A stretch of DNA of 13,392 bases from Candidatus Atribacteria bacterium 4572_76 (GCA_002084865.1 NBMG01000021.1:1-13392); one strand, 5' to 3'. Positions 1-5,927 are shown, counted from the stretch's first letter. Notes: generated from the letters alone by a model not told the origin. Translations and numbers: made by a program.

Positions 1-573
1 AAGATAGTAGAAGCCAAAGACCCCTATACCGCTGGACATCAGAGGAATGTCTCCCAAATAGCCACTTTCATAGCCCGGGAGATGAAACTTCCACAAGATA
101 AGATTGAAGGGATAAGGATAGCCTCTTTAATTCATGATATCGGAAAGATAAGTATACCTACTGAAATATTAAGCAAGCCCACCACATTATCTGATATAGA
201 ATTCAATTTAATAAAATTACATTCCCAAATAGGATATGATATCTTAAAATCTATAGATTTTTCCTATCCTGTAGCAAGCGTTGTCCTTCAACATCACGAA
301 AGATTAGATGGTTCAGGATATCCTAATAATCTGAAAGGTGATGAAATACTACTTGAAGCCAAAATTATAGGAGTAGCCGATGTAGTTGAGGCGATGTCTT
401 CTCACCGACCCTACCGACCGGCTCTTGGAATAAATGCAGCTTTGGAAGAAATCTCTAAAAACAAAGCAATTCTTTATGATTCGAAGGTAGTGGATGCTTG
501 TCTGAAAATCTTTAAAAAGAAAGCGAATTTAAATTTTAATAGTATTATTGCGGAGCTGTCATACCTTTTTTAA
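1..573 (+). CDS. HD-GYP domain protein, 3' part (cyclic-di-GMP phosphodiesterase-like)
   Basis: The frame is open from the first base, so the gene starts upstream of the window; the ATG at 82 is an internal Met within a conserved domain. The 190 visible residues are an HD-GYP domain: a GH motif (H13), the metal-binding HD pair in IHDIGK (H45, D46), the HH pair at 98-99 and the GYP signature at 106-108 after RLDGSG. The segment with MSSHRPYRP near the end is also typical. HD-GYP proteins are metal-dependent phosphodiesterases that mostly hydrolyse cyclic-di-GMP and often carry N-terminal receiver, GAF or PAS sensors, which would lie outside the window. All key residues visible here are present, so the domain looks active. 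The protein ends soon after the domain, as usual. Actual substrate and sensor input cannot be seen. Confidence 0.9.
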   Translation, partial: KIVEAKDPYTAGHQRNVSQIATFIAREMKLPQDKIEGIRIASLIHDIGKISIPTEILSKPTTLSDIEFNLIKLHSQIGYDILKSIDFSYPVASVVLQHHERLDGSGYPNNLKGDEILLEAKIIGVADVVEAMSSHRPYRPALGINAALEEISKNKAILYDSKVVDACLKIFKKKANLNFNSIIAELSYLF

Positions 574-652
574 CTTTTTGTAGGGGATCTGCTAAATCCA
601 GGTTGCCAATATTTTATCATTTTCCTTCTTCTTTTAATTTTTTAAAATTAAC

Positions 653-732
653 AACAGCAACAGCAGTAGGATAAAAATTACACCCTAATGTTGTTGCTGT
701 TCTATTTGTTACTGTTCTTACTTGTTGCTGTT
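653..732. repeat. Inverted and direct copies of a 10-bp AACAGCAACA / TGTTGCTGTT motif
   Basis: AACAGCAACA at 653-662 is matched by its exact reverse complement at 692-701 and again at 723-732. The first pair could form a stem of 10 bp with a 29-nt loop. No U-run follows, so it is not a clear terminator for the HD-GYP gene. The rest of 574-740 shows no gene. Confidence 0.45.
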
Positions 733-740
733 ATTATGGA

Positions 741-816
741 AAAATTCCACTAGGGGTAGTGGAGAATTTCTACTAGGGTAGTGAAATTATTCCAGTAGGG
801 GGGTAGGAGAATATTT
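741..816. repeat. Three adjacent hairpins with G-only loops
   Basis: Three imperfect inverted repeats lie side by side. The first has CCACTA at 747-752, loop GGGG at 753-756 and TAGTGG at 757-762, and extends outward with a 2-nt bulge. The second has ATTTC(T)ACTA at 766-775, loop GGG at 776-778 and TAGTGAAAT at 779-787. The third has arms near 784-797 and 804-816 around six G at 798-803. The units share the core TA-G(3-6)-TA and are clearly related. Function unknown; the G-runs could also allow a quadruplex. No coding frame covers the region convincingly. Confidence 0.6.
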
Positions 817-861
817 ACCTAATCATACGGAGATTGATGAAGAATTGGAGGAAAATAATTT

Positions 862-1017
862 TATTTTAGAAAAAAGAAGGATTTTACAAATTTTTTGTCG
901 TATTAGTATTAAAATGTAGAAAAATCGAAAAAGACTAATTTTTTTGAGCGCTGTCGGAGATTCAATAAAGTAAATATATATTTTTGAAGTGTGATGAAGA
1001 ACCGCCCCCTGACACAC
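862..1017. repeat. Dispersed ~155-bp repeat, copy 1
   Basis: This stretch aligns along its length with 3484-3638, about four fifths identical by eye. It includes a 26-nt identical block (970-995 versus 3591-3616) followed by AAGAACCG in both. No terminal inverted repeats or transposase frame are evident. The edge resembling GAACCGTCCCCTGACAC is of a type often found around REP-associated Y1-transposase remnants, which is only inference. The minus-strand frames across both copies look alike because of the repeat, not because of protein conservation. Confidence 0.75.
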
Positions 1018-1039
1018 TCAGAAAACCCATACTTCATAA

Positions 1040-1093
1040 TTGACTCTATATAAAGACAAATAATGAATAATAGTTGACTTTTAATAAAGACAA
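1040..1093. promoter_or_regulatory. Two operator-like near-palindromic direct repeats
   Basis: The 20-mers at 1040-1059 and 1074-1093 match at 17 of 20 positions and start 34 bp apart. Each is a near-palindrome with outer TTG-A-CT and AAG-A-CAA halves. The second copy begins with the -35 element of the promoter at 1074-1102 and fills most of its spacer, so a bound dimer would block polymerase. This suggests repression of the downstream ATPase gene; the regulator is not in the window. Confidence 0.55.
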
Positions 1094-1102
1094 CTATATA
1101 AT
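1074..1102 (+). promoter_or_regulatory. Sigma70-type promoter giving a probably leaderless mRNA
   Basis: TTGACT at 1074-1079 and TATAAT at 1097-1102 are separated by exactly 17 bp, a near-consensus housekeeping promoter. The ATG of the next gene is at 1109, 7 nt after the -10 box, where transcription would be expected to begin. There is no Shine-Dalgarno sequence between them, so the transcript would start at or next to the initiation codon. Confidence 0.75.
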
Positions 1103-1108
1103 GTAAAC

Positions 1109-2407
1109 ATGATAAATAAAGATACGATATTTAAAAAAGAAATTTTCAAATTAATAATTAAAGAATTCCAAGACAGTTCACTGCCCAATATTTTTGACAG
1201 AGATTTAAAAATTCCTCTTTCTTCTAAAAAAATAATTACTATTTATGGACCCAGGAGATGTGGAAAAAGTTATTATTTTTTATCTTTAATTAAAAAACTT
1301 TTACAAAAAGGGATTCCCAAAAAAAGAATATTATATATCAGTTTTGAAGATGATCGGATTTTACCTTTAGATCTTCAAGAATTAACTTTTCTTTTAGAGG
1401 CTTATTTTGAACTCTACCCGGAAAATAAGGAAGAGGAGATATTTATATTTTTTGATGAGATTCAGAATATTAAAGACTGGGAAATATTCGTAAGAAGAAT
1501 TTACGAAAAAGAGAAAGTAAAAATATTTATTACCGGCTCTTCATCAAAGTTGCTCTCATATGAGATTGCTACTTCCTTAAGAGGGCGGACGATAAGCTAT
1601 CCGTTATACCCTTTAAACTTTAGAGAATTTTTGTCTTTTAAAGGGGAAACCATTAAAAAGGATTTCGAATATACCGAAAAACGATTTAAGATTAAAAAAT
1701 ATTTAGAAGAATATTTAGAGTGGGGAAGTTTTCCCGAAATTATTTTAGAGAAAGATTTCACCTTGAAGAGAAAGATACTTTCCGAATATTTTAATCTGTT
1801 AGTTTATCGTGATTTAAAAGATAGACATTCTATAGAAAATACCGCTTTAATAAAAGATTTGTTAAAATCACTCTTCACTAATATTTCCTCTTATTTTTCA
1901 GTTAATTCTTATTTTAAAGTTACCAGGCAAAGAATGCCTCTTTCCAGGCAAACTCTTTCCTTTTATTTATCTTGCGTTGAAGAAACCCAGTATTTCTCTT
2001 TTTTACCTATATTTTCTTATTCCCTAAAAGTTCAAAGGGTAAATCCTAAAAAAATAATCTGTTTGGATAATGGATTGCGAAGTGCGGTCGCTTTCAGATT
2101 TTCTCAAGATAGAGGAAAATTGGCTGAAAATCTCGTGGGGCTCACTTTGCAGATGAGAGGAGAGCAAAAGGAAATATTTTATTGGAAGAGCAGGGGGGAG
2201 GTAGATTTTATAGTGAAGGAAAATAATCATCTTTCAGCGATTAATGTTTGTTTTACTAATACAATCCCCGATAGAGAAACAAAATCTCTTTTAGAATTTA
2301 AGCAAAAATTTCAAAATGTTAAAAAATTAATTTTGTTAACCGAAGACTTGCAGAAAGAAGAAAATGGCATTAAATTTATCCCTCTTTGGAAGTGGCTGAT
2401 TTATTGA
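1109..2407 (+). CDS. AAA_14 / DUF4143 family ATPase
   Basis: A 432-residue protein of the two-part AAA_14-DUF4143 family. The N-terminal P-loop ATPase has Walker A GPRRCGKS at 47-54, Walker B IFIFFDEIQ at 111-119 (D116, E117) and a sensor-like ITGSSS at 141-146. The C-terminal DUF4143 part has the ENLVG segment near 340 and a restriction-endonuclease-like YWKSRGEVDFIV strand at 358-369. The usual lysine of the following strand appears as INVCF at 378-382, so nuclease activity is doubtful. The family is common in anaerobes and archaea and has no settled function; the genes often stand alone as accessory cargo, as here. The ATG at 1109 is supported by a strong promoter immediately upstream and by normal domain length, despite the missing ribosome binding site. 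Expression is probably controlled by the palindromic repeats over the promoter. Confidence 0.88.
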   Translation: MINKDTIFKKEIFKLIIKEFQDSSLPNIFDRDLKIPLSSKKIITIYGPRRCGKSYYFLSLIKKLLQKGIPKKRILYISFEDDRILPLDLQELTFLLEAYFELYPENKEEEIFIFFDEIQNIKDWEIFVRRIYEKEKVKIFITGSSSKLLSYEIATSLRGRTISYPLYPLNFREFLSFKGETIKKDFEYTEKRFKIKKYLEEYLEWGSFPEIILEKDFTLKRKILSEYFNLLVYRDLKDRHSIENTALIKDLLKSLFTNISSYFSVNSYFKVTRQRMPLSRQTLSFYLSCVEETQYFSFLPIFSYSLKVQRVNPKKIICLDNGLRSAVAFRFSQDRGKLAENLVGLTLQMRGEQKEIFYWKSRGEVDFIVKENNHLSAINVCFTNTIPDRETKSLLEFKQKFQNVKKLILLTEDLQKEENGIKFIPLWKWLIY

Positions 2408-2506
2408 AAAATAATGCCGAATATTTAGTAGGTTGTTGTATGCAGACTCATAAGAACCTATTATAATATATAATAATTGATTACTTTAAAGTTCTGGAAA
2501 TATAAA

Positions 2507-2526
2507 AATAGGGATAGACACATATT
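2507..2526. repeat. Left member of a 20-bp inverted-repeat pair
   Basis: AATAGGGATAGACACATATT here matches the reverse complement of 3944-3963 at 18 of 20 positions. Together they bound a 1.46-kb block carrying the DUF1566 lipoprotein and the 70-residue gene. The AGGGACAGACACC-type core is a motif seen repeatedly around small non-autonomous elements in many genomes, so the pair may mark one element or two separate insertions. Confidence 0.6.
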
Positions 2527-2669
2527 TTTCTTGGACATCACTTCCGCGAAGCCTTATAAAAAAATCGAGCGGGAAGATGAAAAGTGATATTGCAAGACTT
2601 GACCCCTTAATATGATTTAAATAAGGGAAAGAATTTAATAATAAGAAAATTAAATTTGTTTCAGTACGA

Positions 2670-2689
2670 GGGGTCAAGGGGTTGACCCC
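2670..2689. repeat. Perfect 8-bp hairpin with GGGG loop, in a family of TTGACCCC motifs
   Basis: GGGGTCAA at 2670-2677 and TTGACCCC at 2682-2689 form a perfect stem around a GGGG loop. Further TTGACCCC copies lie at 2599-2606 and 3383-3390, so the motif occurs on both sides of the DUF1566 gene. No T-run follows, so it is not an intrinsic terminator. Apart from this hairpin and the inverted repeat at 2507, the 2408-2725 spacer shows no gene. Confidence 0.65.
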
Positions 2690-2725
2690 AAAGATATTTA
2701 AAAATTATACAGGAGAAAAAGCAAC

Positions 2726-3319
2726 ATGAAAATAAACAAAATAATATTAGCTGTTTTAATTCTAAACATGATAGCACTAATATTTTCCGGCTGCGGAGGT
2801 AGCGGATTGAATACAATACTCCCGCCTACTGATGCAGCCTACGCCCTACGCGACATCGGTCCAGCGGGCGGTCTGATCTTCTATGTTAAAAGTAGTTACT
2901 CCAATGGCTGGCGATATTTAGAAGCCGCTCCTGCATCTACTGAGTGGACGGGCAAAGAGTGGGGTAGCTATGGAACTTTTATTGGAGGAACAGAAACGGG
3001 GATTGGAACCGGGCAGAGCAATACGAATACTATCGTGATATGGTTGAATAGTCATTCTGAAACAGACCGTGCAGCACAGGTTTGCGATGCTCTGGTTTAT
3101 GGTGACTATTCTGACTGGTTTTTGCCCTCGAAAGATGAATTAAATCTGATGCGTAAAAACCTTTACCTCGCCGGAGTTGGTGGTTTTTTTGGTAACTACT
3201 ACTGGAGTTCGTCTGAGGGTGATGCCTACGGCGCGTGGACCCAGGTCTTCAGCTATAACATCCAGGGAAGCTACGATAAGAACTACGGTAGACTGGTTCG
3301 GGCTGTTCGGGCTTTTTAA
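2726..3319 (+). CDS. DUF1566 lipoprotein, candidate DGR variable protein
   Basis: This 197-residue secreted protein starts at an ATG with AGGAG at 2711-2715. Residues 1-22 form a signal peptide ending in a lipobox-like FSGC, with C23 the likely lipidated cysteine (F at -3 is unusual). Residues 44-197 form a DUF1566 (Lcl C-terminal, C-lectin-like) domain: IGPAGGLIFY at 44-53, GWRYLEAAP at 61-69, DWFLPSKDEL at 130-139, YWSSSE at 159-164 and a final VRAVRAF. Between YWSSSE and VRAVRAF, constant residues (A, W, Q, F, K) alternate with 17 variable-looking positions, and 16 of those codons end in C or T. That is the pattern left when AAY codons of a template are diversified at adenines. DUF1566 domains are frequent DGR targets. 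Neither the reverse transcriptase nor the template is in the window. The gene is visibly GC-richer than its surroundings. A surface ligand-binding role is inferred. Confidence 0.85.
   Translation: MKINKIILAVLILNMIALIFSGCGGSGLNTILPPTDAAYALRDIGPAGGLIFYVKSSYSNGWRYLEAAPASTEWTGKEWGSYGTFIGGTETGIGTGQSNTNTIVIWLNSHSETDRAAQVCDALVYGDYSDWFLPSKDELNLMRKNLYLAGVGGFFGNYYWSSSEGDAYGAWTQVFSYNIQGSYDKNYGRLVRAVRAF
3218..3319 (+). other. Putative DGR variable region with mutagenic-homology-like 3' end
   Basis: Codons 165-188 of the DUF1566 gene (3218-3289) mix constant codons (GCC, GCG, TGG, CAG, TTC, CAG, AAG) with codons of the NNY type. The following invariant-looking GC-rich tract at about 3293-3313 encodes LVRAVRA and sits where DGRs keep the initiation-of-mutagenic-homology sequence. 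This is inferred from pattern; no template repeat is present in the window to compare. Confidence 0.5.
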
Positions 3320-3349
3320 CCATTTATCTATTTAACTATTAAGACCGGT

Positions 3350-3371
3350 GCAGGGGGTGTAAGCCCCCTGC
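3350..3371. repeat. Perfect 8-bp GC-rich hairpin just downstream of the DUF1566 gene
   Basis: GCAGGGGG at 3350-3357 pairs with CCCCCTGC at 3364-3371 around a 6-nt loop, 31 nt after the stop codon. No T-run follows, so it is a poor terminator. In the Bordetella phage BPP-1 DGR a GC-rich hairpin or cruciform just downstream of the variable region is needed for efficient target use, and similar structures occur in other DGRs. The position here is compatible with that role. Confidence 0.65.
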
Positions 3372-3407
3372 CAAATAAAGATTTGACCCCAATAGCGCAT
3401 ACATGTC

Positions 3408-3427
3408 ATTCCCACGAAAGTGGGAAT
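3408..3427. repeat. REP-like palindrome ATTCCCAC-GAAA-GTGGGAAT
   Basis: A perfect 8-bp stem (3408-3415 with 3420-3427) closed by a GAAA tetraloop, within the context GTCATTCCCACGAAAGTGGG. This is a very common dispersed palindrome in bacterial genomes. It also has the 8-bp stem plus GAAA loop shape described for the BPP-1 DGR hairpin, but it lies about 90 nt after the stop codon and is more simply a REP-like repeat. Confidence 0.7.
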
Positions 3428-3483
3428 CTATCTTTTCTTTTCCATCTAAATACTATTCAGCAACAGCTAATACAACTTGCAAC

Positions 3484-3638
3484 TATTTTCTAAAAAAAGA
3501 AGGATTTTTTAAAACTTTTATTGTATTAATATTAAGATGTAAAAAATTGAAAAGACTAATTCTTTTAACCGTTGGTGGCGATTCGATAAGGTAAATATAT
3601 ATTTTTGAAGTGTGATAAAGAACCGTCTCTTGGCACAA
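3484..3638. repeat. Dispersed ~155-bp repeat, copy 2
   Basis: Second copy of the repeat at 862-1017, in the same orientation about 2.6 kb away. The best conserved part is the right end, with a 26-nt identical block at 3591-3616 and then AAGAACCG. Divergence by scattered substitutions and a few indels indicates an old duplication or separate insertions of one element family. Confidence 0.75.
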
Positions 3639-3644
3639 TAAATT

Positions 3645-3671
3645 ATGGCAATCCTTCGGTAATTTTGCCAT
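3645..3671. terminator. Possible stem-loop with T-rich tail
   Basis: ATGGCAA at 3645-3651 pairs with TTGCCAT at 3665-3671, with a CTTCGG at the loop that could extend the stem imperfectly. A T-rich stretch (about 3681-3695) follows at some distance rather than directly. It may end transcripts arriving from the DUF1566 side or simply be part of a repeat. Confidence 0.3.
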
Positions 3672-3722
3672 GAAGCATAGTTTAATTTTTGTTTTAAAAT
3701 AATAAAATGGAGGAGGTTAAAA

Positions 3723-3935
3723 ATGGGTCGGAAAGAGGATGATGAAAAAGCGTACACTACATCTGAAGATATTACTGGTAGATCTATTAGAAGAGGTACT
3801 AGAAAAGCAATAAAAGCATTAACTTTCGGAATATTAGGTGGAGATCCAGTGGAAGGTAGCTTGAAGAATTTAGCCAAGGATGCATTAGAAGAACTGCCGA
3901 AAGCTATTAAGCGATCTAAGAAAAATAAAGATTAA
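3723..3935 (+). CDS. Small basic hypothetical protein
   Basis: A 70-residue protein preceded by a very good ribosome binding site (GGAGGAGG about 6 nt before the ATG), the main reason to call it real. It has a charged N-terminus, a short central segment KALTFGILGGDP (about 31-42), an amphipathic helix-like stretch NLAKDALEELPKAI, and a lysine-rich tail KRSKKNKD. There is no signal peptide, no convincing transmembrane helix and no domain that I recognise. It stands alone between dispersed repeat copy 2 and the right inverted repeat, so it may be cargo of the inverted-repeat-bounded block. No function is proposed. Confidence 0.6.
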   Translation: MGRKEDDEKAYTTSEDITGRSIRRGTRKAIKALTFGILGGDPVEGSLKNLAKDALEELPKAIKRSKKNKD

Positions 3936-3943
3936 AATGGTTA

Positions 3944-3963
3944 AATAGGTGTCTGTCCCTATT
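3944..3963. repeat. Right member of the 20-bp inverted-repeat pair
   Basis: AATAGGTGTCTGTCCCTATT is the inverted partner (18 of 20) of 2507-2526. The frame of a truncated XRE-type regulator runs from immediately beside this repeat, so the repeat or its element may have cut that gene. Confidence 0.6.
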
Positions 3964-3972
3964 ATATGTCCC

Positions 3973-4053
3973 GAGGCTATTTGCAGAGAACTTAATTGTC
4001 AACCGGGAGACTTATTGGAATATCATCCGGATGAAAAAAACAAAACTGAATAA
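3973..4053 (+). pseudogene. 3' remnant of a small XRE/HTH_26-type repressor
   Basis: Read in one frame, this stretch encodes 26 residues containing AICRELNCQPGDLLEYHPDE and then a stop. The pattern CxxLNCQPGDLLEY is the hallmark end of the short Cro/CI-like HTH_26 regulators, whose full length is about 70 residues. The helix-turn-helix part is missing, and the frame meets the 20-bp repeat at 3944-3963 at its truncated end. No matching 5' half was found on the far side of the block near 2480, so this is not a simple clean insertion. Such regulators often sit next to small membrane protein and dehydrogenase genes, as here. Confidence 0.65.
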
Positions 4054-4080
4054 AGGGAGATAAAAATAAACTCAAGGAAA

Positions 4081-4203
4081 ATGAAAGCAATTATATGGAC
4101 AAAATACGGATCACCGGATGTTCTTCAGCTCAAGGAAGTAGAAAAACCTACTCCCAAGGATAATGAAGTACTGATAAAAATTCATGCGACATCCGTAAAT
4201 TGA
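4081..4203 (+). pseudogene. 5' fragment of a medium-chain dehydrogenase gene, copy A
   Basis: ATG at 4081 opens a 40-residue frame starting MKAIIWTKYGSPDVLQLKEV and ending ATSVN before a TGA. It matches the first 39 or so residues of the intact dehydrogenase at 5016. The rest of the gene is absent: the sequence stops matching at the TGA, and the next 80 bp hold only AT-rich spacer before the DUF4386 gene. It is closer in sequence to copy C at 6231 than to the intact gene, so it is not a recent duplicate of it. Confidence 0.75.
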
Positions 4204-4283
4204 AATTGAAATTAGTGAAAATAAACTAAATGTCACTATAAAAAGTTATAAGAAAAAATTAAGAATAAAAAAAGGAGAAAAAA

Positions 4284-4985
4284 ATGAATACAAGTAGAAA
4301 GATCGCGATAATTGTGGGAGTATTATTTCTAACTGCGATAGTTACTTCTCTTCTAGGTGGTGGTTTATTAGAATCTATTTTAAATGCTCCGGATTATCTT
4401 ACAAATGTTTCTGTAAATACAACCCAGGTGTTGATAGGTATGTTCCTTGAGTTAATTAATGGCATTGCAGTTGTTGGCATTGCAGTTATGCTGTTTCCAG
4501 TCTTAAAACAACACAATGAAAGTATAGCTCGGGGGTACTTTAGTTTCAGGATTATTGAGTCTGTATTCTGTATTGTTAGTGCAATCATCCCCCTATCACT
4601 AATAACATTAAGTCAGGAATATTTAAAAGCAGGAGCTTCGGATGCTTCCTATTTTCAAACTTTAGGCACTTTATTTATAGCAGCGCGCGCAGATTTGGCA
4701 GGTCTGTTGATTCCGGTCTTTTTTTGCTTAAGTGCTCTGTTGTTCTATTATTTATTGCATCAATCAAAACTCATTCCACGATTTATATCAGTCTGGGGCC
4801 TCATTGGAGTCGCATTGGTGTTAATATTAAACTTGTTAGAGGTCGGCATTATTACAGGAATGATTTTAGCTTTTCCAATAATCTCGAATGAAATATTTCT
4901 AGGGATATGGCTGATAGTTAAAGGATTCAATCCATCTGCAATTGCTTCCGATTCTGCCAAAACAGATACAAACGAGATAAAATGA
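4284..4985 (+). CDS. DUF4386 family membrane protein
   Basis: A 233-residue integral membrane protein with AAAGGAG shortly before the ATG. About six hydrophobic helices are visible (roughly 7-26, 48-72, 88-109, 138-158, 166-186, 189-213). Family traits include RKIAIIVGVLFL near the N-terminus, a LFPVLK segment at 70-75, ARGYFSFRIIES at 82-93 with a charged residue entering a helix, PRFISVWGLIG at 165-174 and the ending NEIFLGIWLIVKGF at 202-215. DUF4386 proteins have no proven biochemical role. This gene lies 30 bp upstream of the dehydrogenase, each gene with its own ribosome binding site, so they are probably cotranscribed. The length is normal and nothing looks broken. Confidence 0.85.
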   Translation: MNTSRKIAIIVGVLFLTAIVTSLLGGGLLESILNAPDYLTNVSVNTTQVLIGMFLELINGIAVVGIAVMLFPVLKQHNESIARGYFSFRIIESVFCIVSAIIPLSLITLSQEYLKAGASDASYFQTLGTLFIAARADLAGLLIPVFFCLSALLFYYLLHQSKLIPRFISVWGLIGVALVLILNLLEVGIITGMILAFPIISNEIFLGIWLIVKGFNPSAIASDSAKTDTNEIK

Positions 4986-5015
4986 CCAAATCAAAGTAAA
5001 TTAGGAGGAATACTC

Positions 5016-5927
5016 ATGAAAGCGATTGTATATGAAAAATACGGACCTCCTGAGGTTCTTAAACTAAAAGAAGTAGCCAAACCTATTCCCAAGGACAATG
5101 AAATACTGGTAAAAGTATATGCGACAACAGTAACAGCAGGGGACTGGCGCATGCGAAAGGCTGACCCATTCATGGCAAGACTTTACAATGGCCTTATAAG
5201 ACCAAAAAAAGTAACTATACTAGGGTTTGAGCTAGCCGGGGAAGTTGAAACAATAGGCAAAAACGTAAAACTATTTAAGAAAGGTGACCAAGTTTTTGCA
5301 TTTGCAGGTTTTGGTTTTGGAGCTTATGCCGAGTACAAATGTCTGCCTGAAGACGGGCTGGTGGTAATAAAACCGGCTAATATGACCTATGAGGAAGCCG
5401 CCGCTGTTCCTACTGGGGGAACGGCAGCATTGTGTTTTATTAGAAAAGGAAATATCCATAGCGGACAAAAAGTTCTTATCTATGGAGCTTCTGGAAGTGT
5501 AGGTACTTTTGCGGTACAGCTTGCCAAGTACTTTGGGGCAGAAGTTACCGGGGTGTGCAGTACCACGAATTTAGAATTGGTGAAATCTCTTGGGGCCGAT
5601 AAAGTAATTGATTACACTAAAGAGGATTTTACCAAAGGCGGTGAGACCTATGATGCTATTTTTGACGCGGTAGGCAAGAGTTCGTTTTCACGTAGTAAAA
5701 GATCGCTAAAGAAAAAAGGATTCTATCTTTCCGTTAACTCTTTAACAAGCCCCAAGACTGAAGATCTAATTTTCCTCAAAGAGCTTATTGAGGCGGGGAA
5801 GATAAGATCGGTCATAGATAGACGCTATCCCTTGGAACAAACTGCCGAAGCTCACAGGTATGTCGAAAAAGGACACAAAAAGGGAAATATAGTCATAACT
5901 GTGGAACATAATAACAAAACAAATTAA
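5016..5927 (+). CDS. NAD(P)-dependent medium-chain dehydrogenase (quinone oxidoreductase-like)
   Basis: A 303-residue cytosolic MDR-superfamily enzyme with AGGAGG before the ATG. The N-terminal GroES-like domain (1-120) has MKAIVYEKYGPPEVL, GFELAGEVE at 70-78 and GDQVFAF at 90-96. The nucleotide-binding Rossmann domain has VLIYGASGSVGTFAVQLAK at 153-171. No zinc-ligand set of classical alcohol dehydrogenases is apparent, so it is likely a zinc-independent reductase of quinones or enals; the substrate is unknown. Between YLSVNS (237-242) and PKTEDLIFLKELIEAGK (246-262), the segment seen in relatives of about 330 residues seems short by about 25-30 residues, which looks like an in-frame deletion and could affect activity. 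Two 5' fragments of related genes flank the cluster at 4081 and 6231. Confidence 0.9.
   Translation: MKAIVYEKYGPPEVLKLKEVAKPIPKDNEILVKVYATTVTAGDWRMRKADPFMARLYNGLIRPKKVTILGFELAGEVETIGKNVKLFKKGDQVFAFAGFGFGAYAEYKCLPEDGLVVIKPANMTYEEAAAVPTGGTAALCFIRKGNIHSGQKVLIYGASGSVGTFAVQLAKYFGAEVTGVCSTTNLELVKSLGADKVIDYTKEDFTKGGETYDAIFDAVGKSSFSRSKRSLKKKGFYLSVNSLTSPKTEDLIFLKELIEAGKIRSVIDRRYPLEQTAEAHRYVEKGHKKGNIVITVEHNNKTN

Noticed and set aside
823..1017. Minus-strand frame resembling another at 3483-3671
   Set aside because: The similarity is explained by the nucleotide repeat; both frames are low-complexity AT-rich translation without ribosome binding sites.
2428..2462. Terminator after the DUF4143 ATPase gene (TAGGTT ... 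AACCTA)
   Set aside because: Only 6-bp arms with a loop of about 20 nt and no T-run.
3403..3594. Plus-strand frame beginning MSFPRKWESI
   Set aside because: The opening residues are the translation of the REP-like palindrome at 3408-3427, a well-known source of spurious frames; the rest runs into dispersed repeat copy 2.
2726..3660. DGR template repeat or reverse transcriptase inside the window
   Set aside because: I looked for a second copy of the VR 3' tract and for reverse-transcriptase motifs and found none; the DGR link therefore stays an inference.
3518..3877. Minus-strand frame of 119 codons
   Set aside because: It lies across the dispersed repeat and antisense to the small gene with the strong ribosome binding site, with no domain.
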